Shown: positions 45,754 through 58,242 of the stretch, piece after piece
Numbering within the stretch: position 1 is the first letter of the stretch
Layout: each line of letters begins with the position of its first letter
Assembly (NCBI RefSeq): GCF_037392515.1
Contig: NC_090281.1
Coordinates: 48,212,645-48,276,644 of the forward strand
Length of the DNA stretch: 64,000 nt
Reading direction: 5' to 3'
Origin: Haliotis asinina
Taxonomy: Eukaryota; Mollusca; Gastropoda; Lepetellida; Haliotidae
Translations under genes and position numbers: made by a program
The notes under the pieces: generated by a model
Seen by the model: only the letters and a program-made list of their open reading frames with translations
Database searches by the model: none
What the model was told of the DNA's origin: nothing

Positions 45754-45893
45754 GAACGTGGATGCCATCGTCCTGGGGGCGGAAATGGACCCTGAAGTCC
45801 CCCAGAGGCAGGACGACTGCCAAGAAGATATTCCATGGATAGACGTGAACCAAGGATTCTTCGGAAGAGTGACAGAGGACCAGACAGGCAGGT
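45754..45893 (+). other. Exon-like block E2 in unit 1
   Basis: Starts after CTATTAG and ends at GGCAG|GTGTTT. Open in the frame DAIVLGAEMDPEVPQRQDDC, then QEDIPWIDVNQGFFGRVTED. E2 and E1 share about 75 bp almost base for base, so one arose from the other. Same block at 47699-47838. No domain recognised. Confidence 0.35.
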
Positions 45894-45953
45894 GTTTTCA
45901 ACTCTATTTGGAAGAAAATATTTGTTTCATATATAGTGCACACTAATTCTCTC

Positions 45954-46193
45954 ATAGTATACAGCCATTTAGGAGTGAGTGAGTTTAGTTTTACACCGCA
46001 CTCAGCAATATTCAGCTATAAGGTGACGGTCTGTAAATAATCGAGTCTGGACAAGAAAATCCAGTGATCAACAACACGAGCATCGATCTGCGCAAATGGG
46101 AACCGATGACATGTTTCAACCAAGACGTCAGCGAGTCTGACCACCCGATCCCGTTAGTCGCCTCTTACGACCAGCATAGTCACAGCCATTTAG
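45954..46193 (-). mobile_element. SINE-A inserted at the unit 1/unit 2 junction, with target-site duplication
   Basis: Reverse SINE-A (about 45974-46174) from 'agtgagtgagtttagtttta' to 'cctcttacgaccag'. It is flanked by 'catagtatacagccatttag' on the left and 'catagtcacagccatttag' on the right. It is missing at the unit 2/unit 3 junction, so it landed after the duplication. Confidence 0.82.
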
Positions 46194-47898
46194 GTATAGA
46201 TGGGAAAGGTTGATACTGGTTTCTGCATGTAAACGAAGTGTTAGTGTAGCCTAGTTGTTCAAGTGTTGGCATGTCATGTTCAGTACCATTGTTCTGAAAT
46301 ACTATGCCCCACGCCTACTTAACGCTGGAAAATTGTCCAAAATGGCAGAAAACCACACTTACTCGCTGTTGTTAATCCAATCTACATCCGAGAGAAATGT
46401 GATTACTGATGCTTATGCATGACTCATTTCTTTCAGACGCAGGAACCCTGGCACACTCTGGATTTGGTGTTGTGTCACTCTAAACCCTTCCACCTGGACT
46501 TTAGTACACTGACTTTCCGAGGGTCCGATGGGATGAGCTTTTGTCTCATGGTGGCTCCATTGTGCGTCTGCTCTCCGCGTAGCCCCCTGCCGAGCGTACA
46601 TGGAGTAGGTTCGGTGCTAGGGCCTGACTGTACAGTCAGGATGGTTGTTACAGCAACCCAGCTAGTTTAGGGTTGGCACACTCTGTGGCCCCAGTCTTTT
46701 CAGCACCCCCAGTAGACCCAATGCTGACTGCACTTGACTGGTAGATTAGGGGTTAGTGTAGATAGGGCCCCCTTCGTGCATGCCCTGTACGATGCTATCT
46801 ATAGATAGTATAACTTAGTGTTAACCCACCATTCCGTCCTTCAATAGGTAGTTCGAGACAAAGCAAGTCCCGGATGGCCACTTTGAAAGTCAGTGTACTG
46901 GCCACCTGCTGGTAAAGTATTCACTATTTCAGTTTAAAACTTAAATTAAATTTTGTTTTTCACGTCCCGACATATTTGCTTTGCATTTAAATGTAAGGGG
47001 ATCGTCGAATAACCGAATGGTTAAAGCGTTCGCTCATGACGCTCCAAACAACCTATTTCGATTTCCCATATCTGAATGATGTGTGAAGCATATATTTGTT
47101 GTTTCTCCCCATGATATAGCTAGTATATTGCTGAAAGCGGTGTGAAAGGATACTCATGCAGTCATAATCTGTGTGAGAAGCATAAATTATGTAAAGTGTT
47201 CTTTGCCTTTTTAAGTAGAACCGTTGCTTACGCATGCAACTGTTCCTTTCAAACAATCTTTTGAATAACATGCAATGCATCCTTGTATAAGTTCCATTTA
47301 TGCACACAGTAAGTGCCAGTGATGTAAACTATATTCTCTGTACTGTTATGAGCAGGGATGCCATCATCCTGGGGGCGGAAATGGACCCTGAAGTCCTCCA
47401 GAGGCAGGACGACTGCCAAGAAGATATTCCGTGGACAGAAGTGGATCAAGGTCTCTTCTGGCGGCAGGACAACGACCACAAAGCCGCCAGACTACCAGGA
47501 AGGCATGTTCTCCAAACTATCTTTTGAAGACAACATACAATATATTCTTGTTGACAATGACGTCATGAGCAAGTTACAACTTGTGTTTCAGGTTACAGCG
47601 TTTTCCTGACCAAAAAGCATATGCTTTTAATATTTATTATCTATGTAGTAAGTATCAGTGATATGAAACATTAACCTATTCGTTATCGTTACTATTAGGA
47701 ACGTGGATGCCATCGTCCTGGGGGCGGAAATGGACCCTGAAGTCCCCCAGAGGCAGGACGACTGCCAAGAAGATATTCCATGGATAGACGTGAACCATGG
47801 ATTCTTCGGAAGGGTGACAGAGGACCAGACAGGCAGGTGTTTTCAACTCTATTTGGAAGAAAATATTTGTTTCATATATAGTGCACACTAATTCTCTC
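46175..47898 (+). repeat. Tandem unit copy 2 (1.7 kb)
   Basis: More than 95% alike to unit 1 by eye over its whole length, including SINE-B at 46999-47165 and blocks E1 (47356-47501) and E2 (47699-47838). Confidence 0.92.
46999..47165 (+). mobile_element. SINE-B copy in unit 2
   Basis: Duplicate of 44984-45150 with a few base changes (gctccaaacaacc, gtgtgaaaggatac). Confidence 0.68.
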
Positions 47899-49225
47899 AT
47901 AGTACACAGCCATTTAGGTATAGATGGGAAATGTTGATACTTTTTTCTGCATGTAAACGGAGTGGTAGTGTAGCCTAGTTGTTCAAGTGTTGGCACGTCA
48001 TGTTCAGTACCATTCTTCGAGTCCTCATTTAAATACTATGCCCCACGCCTACTTAACGCTTGAAAATTGTCCAAAGCGGCAAAAAACAACTCTTACTCGT
48101 TGTTGTTAATCCAATCTACAACCGAGAGAAATGTGATTACTGATGCTTATGCATGACTCATTTCTTTCAGACGCAGGAACCCTGGCACACTCTGGATTTG
48201 GTGTTGTGTCACTCTAAACCCTTCCACCTGGACACTGGCTTTCCAAGGGTCCGATGGGATGAGCTTTTGTCTCATGGTGGCTCCATTGTGCGTCTGCTCT
48301 CCGCGTAGCCCCCTGCCGAGCGTACATGGAGTAGGTTCGGTGCTAGGGCCTGACTGTACAGTCAGGATGGTTGTTACAGCAACCCAACTAGTTTAGGGTT
48401 GGCACACTCTGTGGCCCCAGTCTTTTCAGCACCCCCAGTAGACCCAATGCTGACTGCACTTGACTGGTAGATTAGGGGTTAGTGTAGATAGGGCCCCTTC
48501 GTGCATGCCCTGTACGATGCTATCTATAGATAGTATAATTAGTGTTAACCCACCATTCCGTCCTTCAATAGGTAGTTCGAGACAAAGCAAGTCCCGGATG
48601 GTCACTTTGAAAGTCAGTGTACTGGCCATCTGCTGGTAAAGTATTCACTATTTCAGTTTAAAACTTAAATTAAATTTTGTTTTTCACGTCCCGATATATT
48701 TGCTTTGCATTTAAAAGTAAGGGATCGTCGACTAACCGAATGGTTAAAGCGTTCGCTCATGACGCTCCAAACAAACCTATTTCGATTTTCCATATCTGTA
48801 TGATGTGTGGAGCCGATATTTGTTGTTTCTCCCCGTGATATAGCTGGTATGCTGGTAAAAGCAGTGTGAAAACGACACTCATGCAGTCTTAGTATGTGCT
48901 GGAAGTATAAATTATGATACAGAATACTGTTTACCAAACGATCTTTCAAAGAAAACATAAAGTTCCTCCTTGTGTACAATGATGTCTACTGCCTAGTCAC
49001 AACTTGATTTTGGTGTTTGAGATATGTTCTCGTGGAATCATATATTTTGCATTTATGCACACAGTACAAATGATGTAAAATATGTTTACCTTTATTATCA
49101 GGAGCGTGGATTCCATCGTCCTGGGGGCGGAAATGGACCCTGAAGTCCCCTAGAGGCAGGACGACTGCCAAGAAGATATTCCGTGGACAGAAGTGGATCA
49201 AGGTCTCTTCTGGAGCAGCATGTGG
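47899..49225 (+). repeat. Tandem unit copy 3 (1.3 kb, shortened and more diverged)
   Basis: Matches units 1 and 2 from 'acagccatttaggtatagat' to the E1-like block at 49101-49215. That block has CCC TAG in the frame open elsewhere and breaks off at 'ctcttctggagcagc'. It carries many small indels, so it is the oldest or least constrained copy. SINE-B at 48720-48885. Confidence 0.88.
48718..48885 (+). mobile_element. SINE-B copy in unit 3
   Basis: Same element as in units 1 and 2, more diverged ('gtgtggagccgatatttg', 'tatgctggtaaaagcagtgt'). Confidence 0.65.
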
Positions 49226-49259
49226 ATGTTTCACTGTTCGGATATTTTGTGACAATGTA

Positions 49260-50570
49260 CTCTGCGTGTCTACTACTGTAAACCCTCCAGTAGAATAGGT
49301 AGCGTTGCATACGTTGAGGGAACACGGTTCCAGAGGGGTTTTTTTCTCAGAAATATTTTTTATCTCTGGTTTTACGTGTCGGGCTTCAGTTACCTTTGAC
49401 CTTGTTCAAATCTCAAATTTGATCAAGATCAATTTAGACACACATTCTGCGACAACAATGTTGGTGTTTATGTTCGAGGATTTGGTACTGTTCCATGTTG
49501 GGAATGATGACATTAATAAAACATAATCCGCACAGCTGGTCCAGTTGTACTTGTTTCTTTTGCTATTTTGTTTGTGAAACTTGTGAACTCGAGAATTGTT
49601 TTTGCCCATGGAAATCGGATGTGCACGACTTTATCTCCTTGTAGGGGTGCTTGTTTTTAGCCATATACTACCATGCACTGCTAAACACCGCCAACACAGA
49701 AACACATCACGAAACAAGCCCAACATTAAAACAATAGATCAATACACGGGGGTATTCTAATGTCTACAAACCAGAACTTACAATACGAAAGCCTATCAAC
49801 ATTACTAGGTCACATCGCACAGACCTTTAGTTCAATGTATGTACTAAACAATCCAGTGGTGTCTGTAGATGAGACAAGACATTAAATGAAAAGCTCCCAC
49901 CAACACCCAACAGTCTAGAATATTACATTGCGCAAGTAAGCAACCAAGTGCATGTTTGCCAATCATATTCCTTAACCAGTTGACCATGGTTGGAGCATTT
50001 GTGATGGTCAGCGTATCCCTATTCTGGTGTTCTGATGTCGAGAGATGCTGCTCCCCATGGATTGGTTGAACTGACACAGAGTAAATGCAATAAAGTCAGT
50101 ATGCCATCAGAGAGAGATCTATATCAAAGCAGATAAACTGAACAAATTGTAAGCTTCTGAATGTATCAAAGGTGATTAACAATTATCTGACAGACCATTT
50201 GAATAGCTACTACGAGAGCTTAGAGGCAGTTATCGATCGTGAAGCATAGTTTTCTAATACTTTGGATACCGCTATTTCATCAAATAGTTTAGGAATGTAT
50301 AGCTCTTGTTAACCATAACATTGAAGTTTGTTTTTTTCTAAATTGTGTTAAACATGTGACACCAAATGAATTGTTTGTTAGTTCTCTGCTCTGTATAGGC
50401 ACTAAAACTACAATGGTGGCCATCTTGGCAGCCATTTTTGAATTCTGGGTAATATCAAGTTATTCCATGTAACATGTTGTCACTCTAGAAGTAAACAGGA
50501 AACATAATCTCGTCTCAAAGAGTAAGCTGTAAAACATTATATTATCACGACATGACCATACAAAATCACC
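49260..50570. other. Gene-free stretch, nothing recognised
   Basis: Short open frames on both strands with no domains. No SINE copy recognised. Confidence 0.3.
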
Positions 50571-51432
50571 TGTTTTGTGCCACTCTAGAAGAAACAAGTG
50601 TCAAAAAACATAAAAAGTATCAACATTGGCCGTAAATGGACACATTCGGTGTTACTTTTTATGTAAATGTAACTGCCGAGAAGACAATTCAAAATGGCGG
50701 TCATTTTCATTATTTTCAAAAGCAAATATATGTCAAAAAACATATACACCCTTCAGCAATACACAAAAGTCACAATGACAGTGATCAGATTGATATTAGT
50801 AAAACTATCCACGATTAACTTTGAGATGTTGTCGGTCAGCAAACCAAATGTCATGAAAATGCTCACAGACCTCCACCACATAAAATGGCCTGTGAAAACC
50901 TGAGTATTAAAGGCCTTTTCATGAGCCAAAGACATCATACTTACTGAAGATATTGTCAAACATCTCAGTACTGGGGAGGCTACGACATCACATGTTTTGT
51001 GCCCGAGTCACCACTCTAAAAGATACAAGTGTCAAAAAACATAAAAAGTATCAACATTGGCCGTAAATGGACACATTCGGTGTTAATTTTTATGTAAATG
51101 TAACTGCCGAAAAGACAATTCAAAATGGCGGTCACTTTCATTATTTTCAAAAGCAAATATATGTCAAAAAACATATACACCCTTCAGCAATACACAAAAG
51201 TCACAATGACAGTGATCAGATTGATATTAGTAAAACTATCCACGATTAACTTTGAGATGTTGTCGGTCAGCAAACCAAATGTCATGAAAATGCTCACAGA
51301 CCTCCACCACATAAAATGGCCTGTGAAAACCTGAGTATCAAAGGCCTTTTCATGAGCCAAAGACATCATACTAACTGAAGATAGTGTCAAACAAACTCAG
51401 TACTGGGGAGGCTACGACATCAGATTTTTCAG
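50571..51432. repeat. 431-bp direct tandem duplication
   Basis: 'aagtgtcaaaaaacataaaa' starts matching blocks at about 50596 and 51027, exactly 431 bp apart. The match runs on to 'cagtactggggaggctacga' at 50968 and 51399. Only about a dozen differences. The 60-69-codon open frames inside are duplicated with it and do not resemble a known protein. Confidence 0.93.
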
Positions 51433-52375
51433 CTGCCTCCTCCTGTACTACTTCAATACCCTTGGATATAGCAAAGGGGTTCACCTATTACGGTGTCTTG
51501 TCAGGAGTCTCGATCACAAGGAATCGCGGCCAATACTCAATCGATGCAGAAGGTCTGTGATCAGTATCAATAGGGTCAATTTCAAGTGGACATTTTGGGC
51601 TCTTGGGCGGAATTTCATAGCCGTAAGCCATGGTTAGTGTAATATGGTTCATCATCAGAGTCATGAGCACACCGCAAAAAGCAAGTGGGTCTCCAACTTA
51701 CAGCACCAAGGATACCCGGATGATCTACTCAGCAGAAGAATTAATATTAATATTTCTACCAGATTGGCCCATGAGCCATATTTACTACGAGGTCGAAAAT
51801 ATCGGGGTTCATATTTTTCATACGATGACCTAGGGGAAGATATTACTTTGTCATGGTGAGGTGATGTCGTGAGCAATGCAAGGACGCCACGTCTCCTTTA
51901 TAACGTTGCGTTCTAAATGAGGCCATTGTGGGTAACCAGCCCATGTTTGAAAGTTGAGTTTGGTAATAGATAGGCACACTAGTGCCGAAATATCTGTATA
52001 TCCCTCGCTTCCGTTCGGGGAATACCAACATTCCAATTTGTGTCGTAAACATAGTTTCACATTAATTAGCAACAGCCTTAACAATAATAAGCGTATTGTA
52101 TCGTGCTTACGCCAACTTGCAGGGTGTATTGCACTCTGTAGAGTACGGGAAATTGACGGGGGCTGTTTGGAAATAACACTATGCAATTTGTGTCAGCGGT
52201 TTCTGGAAATCAAATTACGAGTTACTGGAGAAGCGATAGATTTAATGCCTTTCAAATACACGACACGTTGTACCACGGGGCGTTCAGATCAGATGTGATT
52301 TCATTCCGACTTTAAACACGTTTTCTTTCAACATAACGGTTCCGGTGACTTTTATTTTCTATGCAGTCATTCTTG
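51433..52375. other. Gene-free stretch before minisatellite array 2
   Basis: Open frames up to 114 codons (51954-52298) but no recognisable domain or splice context. Confidence 0.3.
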
Positions 52376-52377
52376 TG

Positions 52378-55133
52378 AATTGGTGGATGTTTTGGTGTAC
52401 TCATGTATGCGTGTGGCGGTGCACCATGCATTTGTAGATGTGATGGTGGTGGCTCATATATACCGATGGTGGTGCCCACTGCAATGGTGGATGTTGTGGT
52501 GTGCTGATGTATGCCGGTGGCGGTGCGCGATGCATTGGTGGATGTTGTGGTGTCCTAATGTATGTCGGTGGCGGTGTCCCATACTTTGGTGGATGTTGTG
52601 GTGCACTGAGGTGTGCAGGTGCCTGTGTGCTATCCATTGGTGGATGTGATGGTGGTGTCTCATGTATGCCGGTGGTGGTGGACCATGCATTGTTGGATGT
52701 TGTGGTGTGCTCATGTATGCCTTTGGCGGTGCACCATGCATTGGTGGATGTTGTGGTGCACTCATGTATGCCAGTGGCGGTGCACGATCCATTGGTGGAT
52801 GTTGTGGTGTACTCATGTATGCTGGTGACGGTGCGCCATGCATTGATGGATGTTGTGGTGTACTCCTGTATGTCGGTGGCGGTGTGCCATGCATTAGTGG
52901 ATGTTGTGGTGTAGTCATGTATGCCAGTGGCGTTGTGCCATGCATTGGTGGATGTGATGGTGGTGGCTCATGTATGCCTTTGGTGGTGCCCCATGCATTG
53001 GTGGATGTTGTGGTGTACTCATGTATGCCAGTGGTGGTGCGCCATGCATTGGTGGATATGATGGTGCTGTCTCATGTATGAGGGTGGTGGTGCCCCATGA
53101 ATTAGTGGATGTGATGGTGGGTGTCTCATGTATGCCAGTGGTGGTGGACGATGCATTGGTGGATGTTGTGGTGTACTCCTGTATGCCGGTAGCTTTGCCC
53201 CATGCATTGGTGGATGTTCTGGTGTCCTCATCTGTGCCAGTGGCGGAGTGCCATGCATTGGTGGATGTTGTGGTGTACTCCTGTATGCCGGTGGCTTTGC
53301 CCCATGCATTGGTGGATGTTCTGGTGTCCTCATGTGTGCCAGTGGCGGAGTGCCATGCATTAGTGGATGTTGCGGTGTACTCCTGTATGTCGGTGGCGGT
53401 GTGCCATGCATTAGTGGATGTTGTGGTGTACTCATGTATACCGGTGGCGATGTCTCATGCATTTTGAATGTGATGGTGGTGTCTCAAGTATGAGGGTGGG
53501 GGTGCCCAATGCACTGGTGAATGTTGTGGTGTACTCGCGTATGCCGGTGGCGGTGCGCCATACTTTGGTGGATGTTGAGGTCTACTCATGTATGCCTTTG
53601 GCGGAGCACCATGCATTGGTGGATGTTTTGGTGTCCTCATGCATGCCCTTGGCGGTGCACCATGTACTGGTAGATTTTGTTGTGTACTCCTGTATGCCGG
53701 TGGCGGTACGCCATGCATTGGTGTATGTGATGGTGGTGTGTCATGTATCAGGGTGGTTGTGCCCCATGAATTAGTGGATGTGATGGTGGGTGTCCCATGT
53801 ATGCTAGTGGCGGTGGACGATGCATTGGTGGATGTGATGGTGTACTCATGTATGCCGGTGGCTTTGCCCCATGCATTGGTGGATGTTCTGGTGTCCTCGT
53901 GTATGCCGTTGGCGGAGTGCCATGCATTAGTGGATGTTGTGGTGTACACATGTATGTCGGTGGCGGTGTGCCATGCATTGGTGGATATTGTGGTGTACTC
54001 CTGTATGCCGGTGGTGATGTGTCATGCATTTTGAATGTGATGGTGGTGTCTCATTTATGAGGGTGGGGGTGCCCCATGCAATGGTGAATGTTGTGGTGTA
54101 CTCACGTATGCCGGTGGCGGTGCCCCATGCAATGGTGAATGTTGTGGTGTACTCACGTATGCCGGTGGCGGTGCGCCATGCATTGGTGTATGTGATGGTG
54201 GTGTGTCATGTATGCCGGTAGCGGTGTGCCATGCATTGGTGGATGTTGTGGTGTACTCATGTATGTCAGTGGCGGTACGCGATGCATTGGTGGATGTGAT
54301 GGTGGTGTCTCATGTATGAGGGTGCTGGTGCCCCATGCATTGGTGGATGTTGTGGTGTACTCGTGTATGCCGATGGCTTTGCCCCATGCATTGTTGGATG
54401 TTCTGGTGTCCTCATGTATGCCGGTGGCGGTGCGCCATGCATTGGTGGATTTTGTGGTGTACTCATGTATGCTGCTGGCGGTGCGCCATGCATTGGTGGA
54501 TGTTGTGGTGTACTCATGTATGTCGGTGGCGGTGCGCCATGCATTGGTGGATGTTGTGGTGTACTCATGTATGCCCTTGGCGTTGCGCTATGTATTGGTG
54601 GATGTGATGGTGGTGGCTTCTTTATGCCTGTGGTGGTGCCCCATGCATTGGTGGATGTTGTGGTATATTCATCTATGCTGGTGGCGGTGCACGATCCATT
54701 GGTGGATGTTGTGGTGTACTCCTGTATGTCGGTGGCGGTGTCTCATGCATTGGTGGATGTGATGGTGGTGTCTCATGTATCAGGGTGCTGGTGCCCCATG
54801 CATTGGTGCATGTTATGGTGTACTCATGTATGCCGGTGGCAGTGCACCATGCATTAGTGGATGTTGTGGTGTACTCGTGTATGTCGGTGGCGGTGTGCCA
54901 TGCATTGGTGGATGTTGTGTCCTCATCTATACCGGTGGCAGTGCGCCATGCATTGGTGGATGTGATGGTTGTGTCTCATGTATGAGGGTGCTGTTCCTAC
55001 ATGCATAGGTGGATGTTGTACTGTACACATGTATGTCGGTGGTGGTGCCCCATGCATTGCTGGATGTTGTGGTGTCCTCATGTATCCCGGTGGTGGTGCA
55101 CGATGCATTGGTGGATGTTGTGGTGTACTCATG
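52378..55133. repeat. 51-bp minisatellite array 2, about 53 copies
   Basis: Same unit as array 1 (catgcattggtggatgttgt + ggtgtactcatgtatgccgg + tggcggtgcgc). 53-bp variants (gatgtgatggtggtgtctc) appear every few units, and blocks of several units recur (53150-53470 resembles 53800-54060), showing larger duplications within the array. All forward frames and one reverse frame are open, which explains frames up to 184 codons. Confidence 0.95.
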
Positions 55134-55139
55134 CAGAAG

Positions 55140-55245
55140 AAAAAAAATGTTGATTTACAAAACTTTACAAAATTTAAATGTCACATTTACAAACATTTAC
55201 AACGATTGTAAATGTGATCTTTACAATTCTTGTAAATGTTTGGAT
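55140..55245. repeat. Palindromic TTTACAA/TTGTAAA cluster
   Basis: 'gatttacaaaactttacaaa', 'cacatttacaaacatttaca', then 'gattgtaaatgtgatcttta' and 'cttgtaaatg'. The halves can pair. A related cluster is at 62865-62965. Confidence 0.6.
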
Positions 55246-55249
55246 ATTT

Positions 55250-56815
55250 AATTTACCGCTACCTCTTTCAATTTTGCCATGTCTCAAGAATCCCAATGAC
55301 TCTTTAAACTTATTAATTTATTATTTCTTTTGTTCTGTTAGAGTTCTTACTGTTGACATGCATAATGGATCTTGCATGTGACATATTTATTCATGAAAAC
55401 TGAAGAAATAAGCCATATTTTGTGTAGTCCATTTGTGCTTTATATCAATGCAACTGCGTCTGGTGCGTGAAAACATGAAAGTTCATGTGTACGGCCAGCA
55501 TTGATCCATATACCAAATACTTGTGCCTGTTAAAACAGATGTCTTGCCTTTGTTCGAGATCATCATCCCAAGCTCATTCCGATGATTTTACCACTCTACT
55601 CCATGGGAACTATATGCATTCTCTAAATAACACCTGTCACTAGACCTTTTATGTTGGTGCTCATTAACGGTGTTATGCAAGTGGCGTATTCAAGAAATCT
55701 CATAAACATGTCAATAGATAATTGATTGTGATGTCAGTACGCGTAGATTGGAGCAAGTAGTCAAATGAATTAATAAAAATCACTGTGTAACAAGATTTAT
55801 ATAATCATTTACAAGAATTATGTTACAGAATATTTAAATGGTGCGTCCCGGTCTATCATTTGTTTGTTTATGTTCGGCGTACATAAATTTTTAATTTATT
55901 ATTCATACATAAAACAGAACTTACATAACTGGTGACTTTCATGAATATAAGAAATTCTTAAAGTGCTACACAATCATACATCAGCAGTGTCAACAGTGAT
56001 AGTTCACTTCATACACAACTGACCCAACAAGATGGGAAAAAACTTTTCCATACTCTGTTATGGTCTTCCTTTCTGCTTGAAGATGGTTTTTTTTGTCTTA
56101 AGTCTATGGTTACTTCGGTGAGCATCCACAATTTTACCATCAAGACACCAAAAATAATCATCTTACCAATAGCATTCTCGTAAATGCTCCATATTGATAC
56201 AATTAGTTTGTATGTGTGGAATGCACTTTACAAAGGTAAATAAACCAAAGTTCTAATACAAGATTAGCATATGACAAACCACGAGGTTAATTCTTCAATC
56301 ATATATAGTATCAAATCTAAAAGAAGCAGTGACGATGAGGTAGGCAGATCTTAAGATGGACAGATTATTAAGATCAGATAATTCACTATTTCCATATAAG
56401 ATTGTCTTCAAGCTTTACCCATGTTCGTTATTCAAATTTATATACATATGTGACAACACATGCTGTATTTAAATTTTGTATTGTATGTTGTATGGTACCG
56501 GTGTCGATATAAACTGTAAAGCTGTTCACAATCCCATGTCATTTTTTACCAATTAAAAGCAAACACAATAATCAAGCACAAAAATGAGATGTGTAAATCA
56601 TTCCCTCTGCTGGTGATGGCTGTGTGGGATTAATTAAACGACCAAACCCAGTTGAGCATGCCTTATAATTCTCTTACTCTTAAAATAAACAACTTTAGTC
56701 CAAAGAGGATACCACTAGTGGGATTATTTGGCCGATTTGAGTTAGTGTTTTGATAACGCTTAGTCTTGATGAACAATGGTCTATTTCAACAACATGGTCA
56801 ATTGGTAAAATTCAT
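55250..56815. other. Gene-free stretch, nothing recognised
   Basis: AT-rich with short open frames only. Confidence 0.3.
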
Positions 56816-56816
56816 A

Positions 56817-57155
56817 TTAAAGTGACATACCTTTATTTACATGTTTCTCAAACCGTTGTGTACACGTGAACTGTCCAGTGTATTTCTTGGTTGGAGAAGT
56901 TACAGAAAGGAAGAGTAACTCAAAGTAATTTGATGACCTTTTGAGATCTAAATACATATATGAACACCCGATGGGAAAATGCAGTTGATCATTGCACGCC
57001 AACATACGGACATTTTTGCTATCGTGAATTTGAGACTTTACATCTACAAAGCCGTTCAGAATGTCTGTCAGCGATATTTCCTCAGAGGGCACATTCAGCT
57101 CAGGTGAGTATATTGCAGATGATGCAAGTATATTATTTGTAAAATCAGTAAGGCA
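56817..57155 (-). other. Unidentified open frame with protein-like composition
   Basis: A stop-free - strand frame of about 110 codons includes PSEEISLTDILNGFVDVKSQ and later 'RSSNYFELLFLSVTSPTKKY'. The composition is balanced, and a possible donor (AAAG|GTATGT) lies just before the stop. On the other strand an ATG at 57060 is followed by CTCAG|GTGAGT. I do not recognise either. It could be an internal exon, a transposon remnant or chance. Confidence 0.22.
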
Positions 57156-57159
57156 ACCC

Positions 57160-58240
57160 TGATGATGCCATGTGTTCCTTCAGCAGCATGGTTGTTGAGA
57201 AATCTTACACTCAAGACTACCATTTCATTTAGCAGGGAGCTCAATATACAGAGTCGTAGAGTATCCCTGCCATTCAGTAGGTGTTTAGTATATTTAATCA
57301 CGATATGAGAACAACAGCCCGACTAATTGGCTGATCAAAGGTTTATTACATGTCATAAATATCCTTCCTGGGACTTAATCAGGCTATGGGGGTGCAATAT
57401 ATTCCCCAGGTAACACCAGCTGTTTTTGTGGTTGAGCTGAAGGATTACCTGTTGCATGTAATTTCAATCATAATGTATAATCAGTATAAGACTGATTTTG
57501 GACATATTCTTACAGATGTAAAATGTTCTGTTTTATGTTTTAAGAGATAGGTTTCATCAAAAACAACAATGACGGAGCAATACAGACTAATCCCAGTATT
57601 CATGCATATACGTATTTTGGGTTCCCATATCACACGTCATTATATGGATGGAACAGTGACTTTAATAGATATATCCTTTTAAAAATCGCTAAGGCATTTC
57701 AAAATCAAATTTACAAACACAAATATATTTTAAAAACTAAATTGATTGTTTATTCCTTTGTAAATGTTTATAACGTTTTCAGACAAGATATTCTTATACG
57801 ATGTTGTATTAGCAGTAATTCGACTTTATTTAAGACTTTAGTTGTAATACCTGCTAGTCATTTTGTTAGGTTTTTCAAAATGCTAATTGCATTTTCCCCA
57901 TGAATTTACTTTCACAGACAACTGTGAGGCAGGCTCTACGGAATGCTGAGTCTGTAGAAGGAATGACTCTAAATCCACAACAGACGTAAGAATATACTTT
58001 AATATGGTATAAACATATTTATTTCCAGAAGGGGATTTGGATTGGTAAACAAGCAATATATTGCTTATGTTAATACCGCTCCAGGATACAAGTAACTTAT
58101 ATACAGCAGTCGTGAGGAGAAAAGCATGCAAATATCAAACAATAAACAATAGCTCTCTGTGAATGTAACAATCAAAAAGTGATAATATAGCCACTTATAA
58201 CATTAAGATCATTAATGTCGGAAGTGCAGTTTCATTTTAC
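57160..58240. other. Gene-free stretch, nothing recognised
   Basis: May include the 3' UTR of the reverse-strand retrotransposon that ends at 58243. No poly(A) tail was clear. Confidence 0.3.
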
Positions 58241-58242
58241 TA

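Larger units (their letters stand above)
44157..45953 (+). repeat. Tandem unit copy 1 (1.8 kb)
   Basis: Nearly identical to 46175-47898, apart from a 70-bp segment near 45250-45340 missing from copy 2. It contains a SINE-B (44984-45150) and two exon-like blocks, E1 (about 45411-45556) and E2 (about 45754-45893). Confidence 0.92.

Noticed and set aside
52662..54857. Several 140-184-codon open frames as Cys/Gly-rich or Val-rich proteins
   Set aside because: They come from the 51-bp minisatellite, which is stop-free in all forward frames and one reverse frame. Unit variants of 53 bp shift the frame repeatedly.
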